Assembly: GCA_902799345.1 (NCBI GenBank)
Contig: CADBZW010000022.1
Span: forward strand, 1-41,713
DNA: 41,713 bases
Direction of reading: 5' to 3'
Source: an uncultured Bacteroidia bacterium
GTDB taxonomy: Bacteria > Bacteroidota > Bacteroidia > Bacteroidales > F082
The notes below the pieces were generated by a model. It had not been told where the DNA came from, did not search any database, and saw only the letters and a program-made list of their open reading frames with translations. The position numbers were made by a program, and so were the translations under genes. Numbering within the stretch: the stretch's first letter is position 1; each line of letters begins with the position of its first letter. Positions 39,982 to 41,713 of the stretch are shown piece by piece.

Positions 39982-41713
39982 TTACTCGCTGATCTCGACG
40001 TGTTCTGACTTGTCGAAATAGTGGGTGTGCAGCAGTTCGTGTGACAGATGGCCGCAAGGCTCACCAAGATACTCCTTGTACAACTTGATGATCGAAGGAT
40101 TCTCGTGTGACTTACGGATCGGCTTGCCAGCATCCTCGCGGTAGATGGCTTCCGTACGCTTCTTGATGATCTCGCTGTTGCCGTGGTGATAAGGCTGACC
40201 AGCGCCGCCAACGCAACCGCCGGGGCAGGCCATGACCTCGATGGCGTGGAACTGTTCCTTGCCTTCGCGCACTCTCTCGAGGAGCTTGCGGGCGTTGGAC
40301 AGACCGTGGGCAATGCCGATGTGGATCGGAGTGCCGTCAAAGTCGACCCAAGCGTCACGGATACCTTCGATACCACGGAGCTCAGTAAAGTCAATCTTAG
40401 GCAACGGTTTGCCAGTGAACACCTCGTAGGCGGTACGGGTGGCAGCTTCGATCACGCCACCAGTAGCGCCGAAGATGACGGCGGCACCCGTGGATTCGCC
40501 CAGCGGGTCGTCGTAGTCTTCGCTCGGCATATCCTTCAGGTTGAGGTTGAACTGCTTGATCAAGCGAGCCAACTCACGGGTCGTCAGGACGTAGTCGATG
40601 TCGGGATTGCCATCCTTGTAGAATTCCTTACGCTTGCTTTCGTACTTCTTAGCCAAGCAAGGCATGATGGAGACGACAACGAGGTCTTCTCTCTTGATGC
40701 CCATCTTGTCGGCCCAGTAGTTCTTGGCGACAGCGCCAAACATCTGCATAGGCGACTTGGCGGTTGAAGGCACATCCAGCATGTCGGGGAAGTTGTGCTC
40801 GAAGAAGTTGACCCAACCAGGGCAGCACGAAGTGAGGATAGGCAGACGGACGCTCTTGTCGCCAGCCATGAACTTCTTGATGCGGCCGAGGAGCTCAGTG
40901 CCTTCTTCCATGATGGTAAGGTCGGCAGCAAAGTCGGTGTCGAACACATAGTCGAAGCCCAGACGACGCAGGGCAGCGGCCATCTGACCGGTGACGATGG
41001 TGCCGGCGGGCATGCCGAACTCTTCACCGAGGGCCACACGCGTAGCGGGAGCCGTGTTGACGATGACGGTCTTCTTGGGGTTGTTGATGGCAGCCATCAC
41101 GTTGCGGGTGTCGTCCACCTCGCTCAGGGCACCGACGGGGCACACCTGGACGCACTGACCGCACATGACGCAAGGCGAGTCGACGAGGTCTTGCTCGAAA
41201 GCAGGAGCCACGACGGCGCTAAAGCCACGGTTGATGGCGCTCAGGGCACCAACGGTCTGGACGTTGTTACACATGTTCTCGCAACGACGGCACATGACGC
41301 ACTTGTCCATGTCGCGCACGATGCTGGGCGACATGTCTTGGCGATAGTGGCTCTGTTCGCCCTTGAAGGGGACTTCGCGGATGCCGAGGTATTGGGCCAG
41401 GCTCTGGAGCTCGCAGTTGCCGCTCTTGGCGCAGGTCAAGCAGTCGGCCGGGTGGTCACTGAGGATCAGTTCGACCACGGTACGACGGGCGTTGATGACG
41501 CGGGCGCTGTGGGTCAGCACTTCCATGCCTTCCACGCAGTCGGTGGCGCAAGCCGGGGCTAGGTTACGACGCGGACGGCCGTTGAAGTCCTTAGTCACTT
41601 CGACGACGCAAACGCGGCAGCCACCGGGTTTGTTTTCAAATTTCATTCCTGCCAGTTCAAAATAGCAAAGGGTAGGAATATGGATACCAGCCATGCGGGC
41701 GGCTTTCAGGATA
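39982..41713 (-). CDS. hydA: [FeFe]-hydrogenase large subunit HydA, 5' end beyond the window
   Basis: At least 576 residues. The frame is open to the window edge (ILKAAR before the first visible Met), so the start is outside. Order: [2Fe-2S] domain (CYFELAGMKFENKPGGCRVC), a His-ligated cluster (DHPADCLTCAKSGNC), two [4Fe-4S] sites (CVMCRRCENMC, CVMCGQCVQVCPVGAL), then the H-cluster domain with TSCCPGWVNFF (L1), MPCLAKKYESK (L2) and MACPGGCVGGAGQP (L3). The tail is GEPCGHLSHELLHTHY. The layout fits the NADH/ferredoxin-linked group A hydrogenases that use both donors together. Confidence 0.94.
   Translation of the reverse strand, partial: ILKAARMAGIHIPTLCYFELAGMKFENKPGGCRVCVVEVTKDFNGRPRRNLAPACATDCVEGMEVLTHSARVINARRTVVELILSDHPADCLTCAKSGNCELQSLAQYLGIREVPFKGEQSHYRQDMSPSIVRDMDKCVMCRRCENMCNNVQTVGALSAINRGFSAVVAPAFEQDLVDSPCVMCGQCVQVCPVGALSEVDDTRNVMAAINNPKKTVIVNTAPATRVALGEEFGMPAGTIVTGQMAAALRRLGFDYVFDTDFAADLTIMEEGTELLGRIKKFMAGDKSVRLPILTSCCPGWVNFFEHNFPDMLDVPSTAKSPMQMFGAVAKNYWADKMGIKREDLVVVSIMPCLAKKYESKRKEFYKDGNPDIDYVLTTRELARLIKQFNLNLKDMPSEDYDDPLGESTGAAVIFGATGGVIEAATRTAYEVFTGKPLPKIDFTELRGIEGIRDAWVDFDGTPIHIGIAHGLSNARKLLERVREGKEQFHAIEVMACPGGCVGGAGQPYHHGNSEIIKKRTEAIYREDAGKPIRKSHENPSIIKLYKEYLGEPCGHLSHELLHTHYFDKSEHVEISE

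Noticed and set aside
1-41713. tRNA or rRNA genes
   Set aside because: No cloverleaf with a conserved T-loop and no rRNA core sequence was found on reading either strand, although this was done by eye.

Overview
The window reads as a chromosome segment of an anaerobic member of the Bacteroidales (phylum Bacteroidota). Three things point there: type IX secretion C-terminal sorting domains, promoter -7 boxes of the TAnnTTTG type with few Shine-Dalgarno sites, and several intergenic palindrome families familiar from this group. No rRNA, tRNA, integrase, transposase or CRISPR array was found. Genus cannot be set from the sequence.

Region 1 (1-14661) is a lysine-to-butyrate fermentation locus: the end of a KamB-like gene, the MutS-like kamC, kamD and kamE (B12/PLP lysine 5,6-aminomutase), a CoA-transferase beta subunit, crotonase, 3-hydroxybutyryl-CoA dehydrogenase, butyryl-CoA dehydrogenase and EtfB/EtfA. 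An AT-richer insert (about 1500-6540) splits kamC from kamD. It holds a KilA-N gene and three secreted T9SS-sorted proteins, two of them BspA-like leucine-rich-repeat proteins. It carries four perfect 26-bp palindromes that share the core CGAATTCG but have different arms, and chimeric junctions made of kamD start and KilA-N end sequence.

Region 2 (about 14740-18898) is an AT-richer defence island: a small zinc-finger-like protein, a DpnD/PcfM-like protein, a strongly folded non-coding region, a DpnII/MboI-type GATC restriction-modification operon (M1, R, M2), and gene remnants.

Region 3 (18895-36591) holds a ThrE-type threonine/serine exporter, two small envelope proteins, and then mostly minus-strand genes. 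These are a cytidylate-kinase-like protein, a 2423-residue two-module NRPS ending in a reductase (C-A-T-C-A-T-R) in a tight operon with an AlgE-like outer-membrane channel and a STAS protein, a lipoprotein, a sensor-PP2C-HATPase fusion, MnmE, a DUF3127 protein and a DEDDh exonuclease.

Region 4 (36698-41713) is an oxygen-defence set (rubrerythrin, rubredoxin, flavin reductase-rubredoxin fusion, flavodiiron protein), convergent with an NADH-linked [FeFe]-hydrogenase (HydA, cut by the window edge, and a HydC/NuoE-like subunit). The likely link across the window is electron flow: if Bcd-Etf bifurcates it would make reduced ferredoxin, which the hydrogenase could use together with NADH to make H2. 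The most unusual items are the CGAATTCG palindrome family, the T9SS cassette duplication inside the kam operon, the pseudoknot-capable RNA before the methylase, and the NRPS operon.
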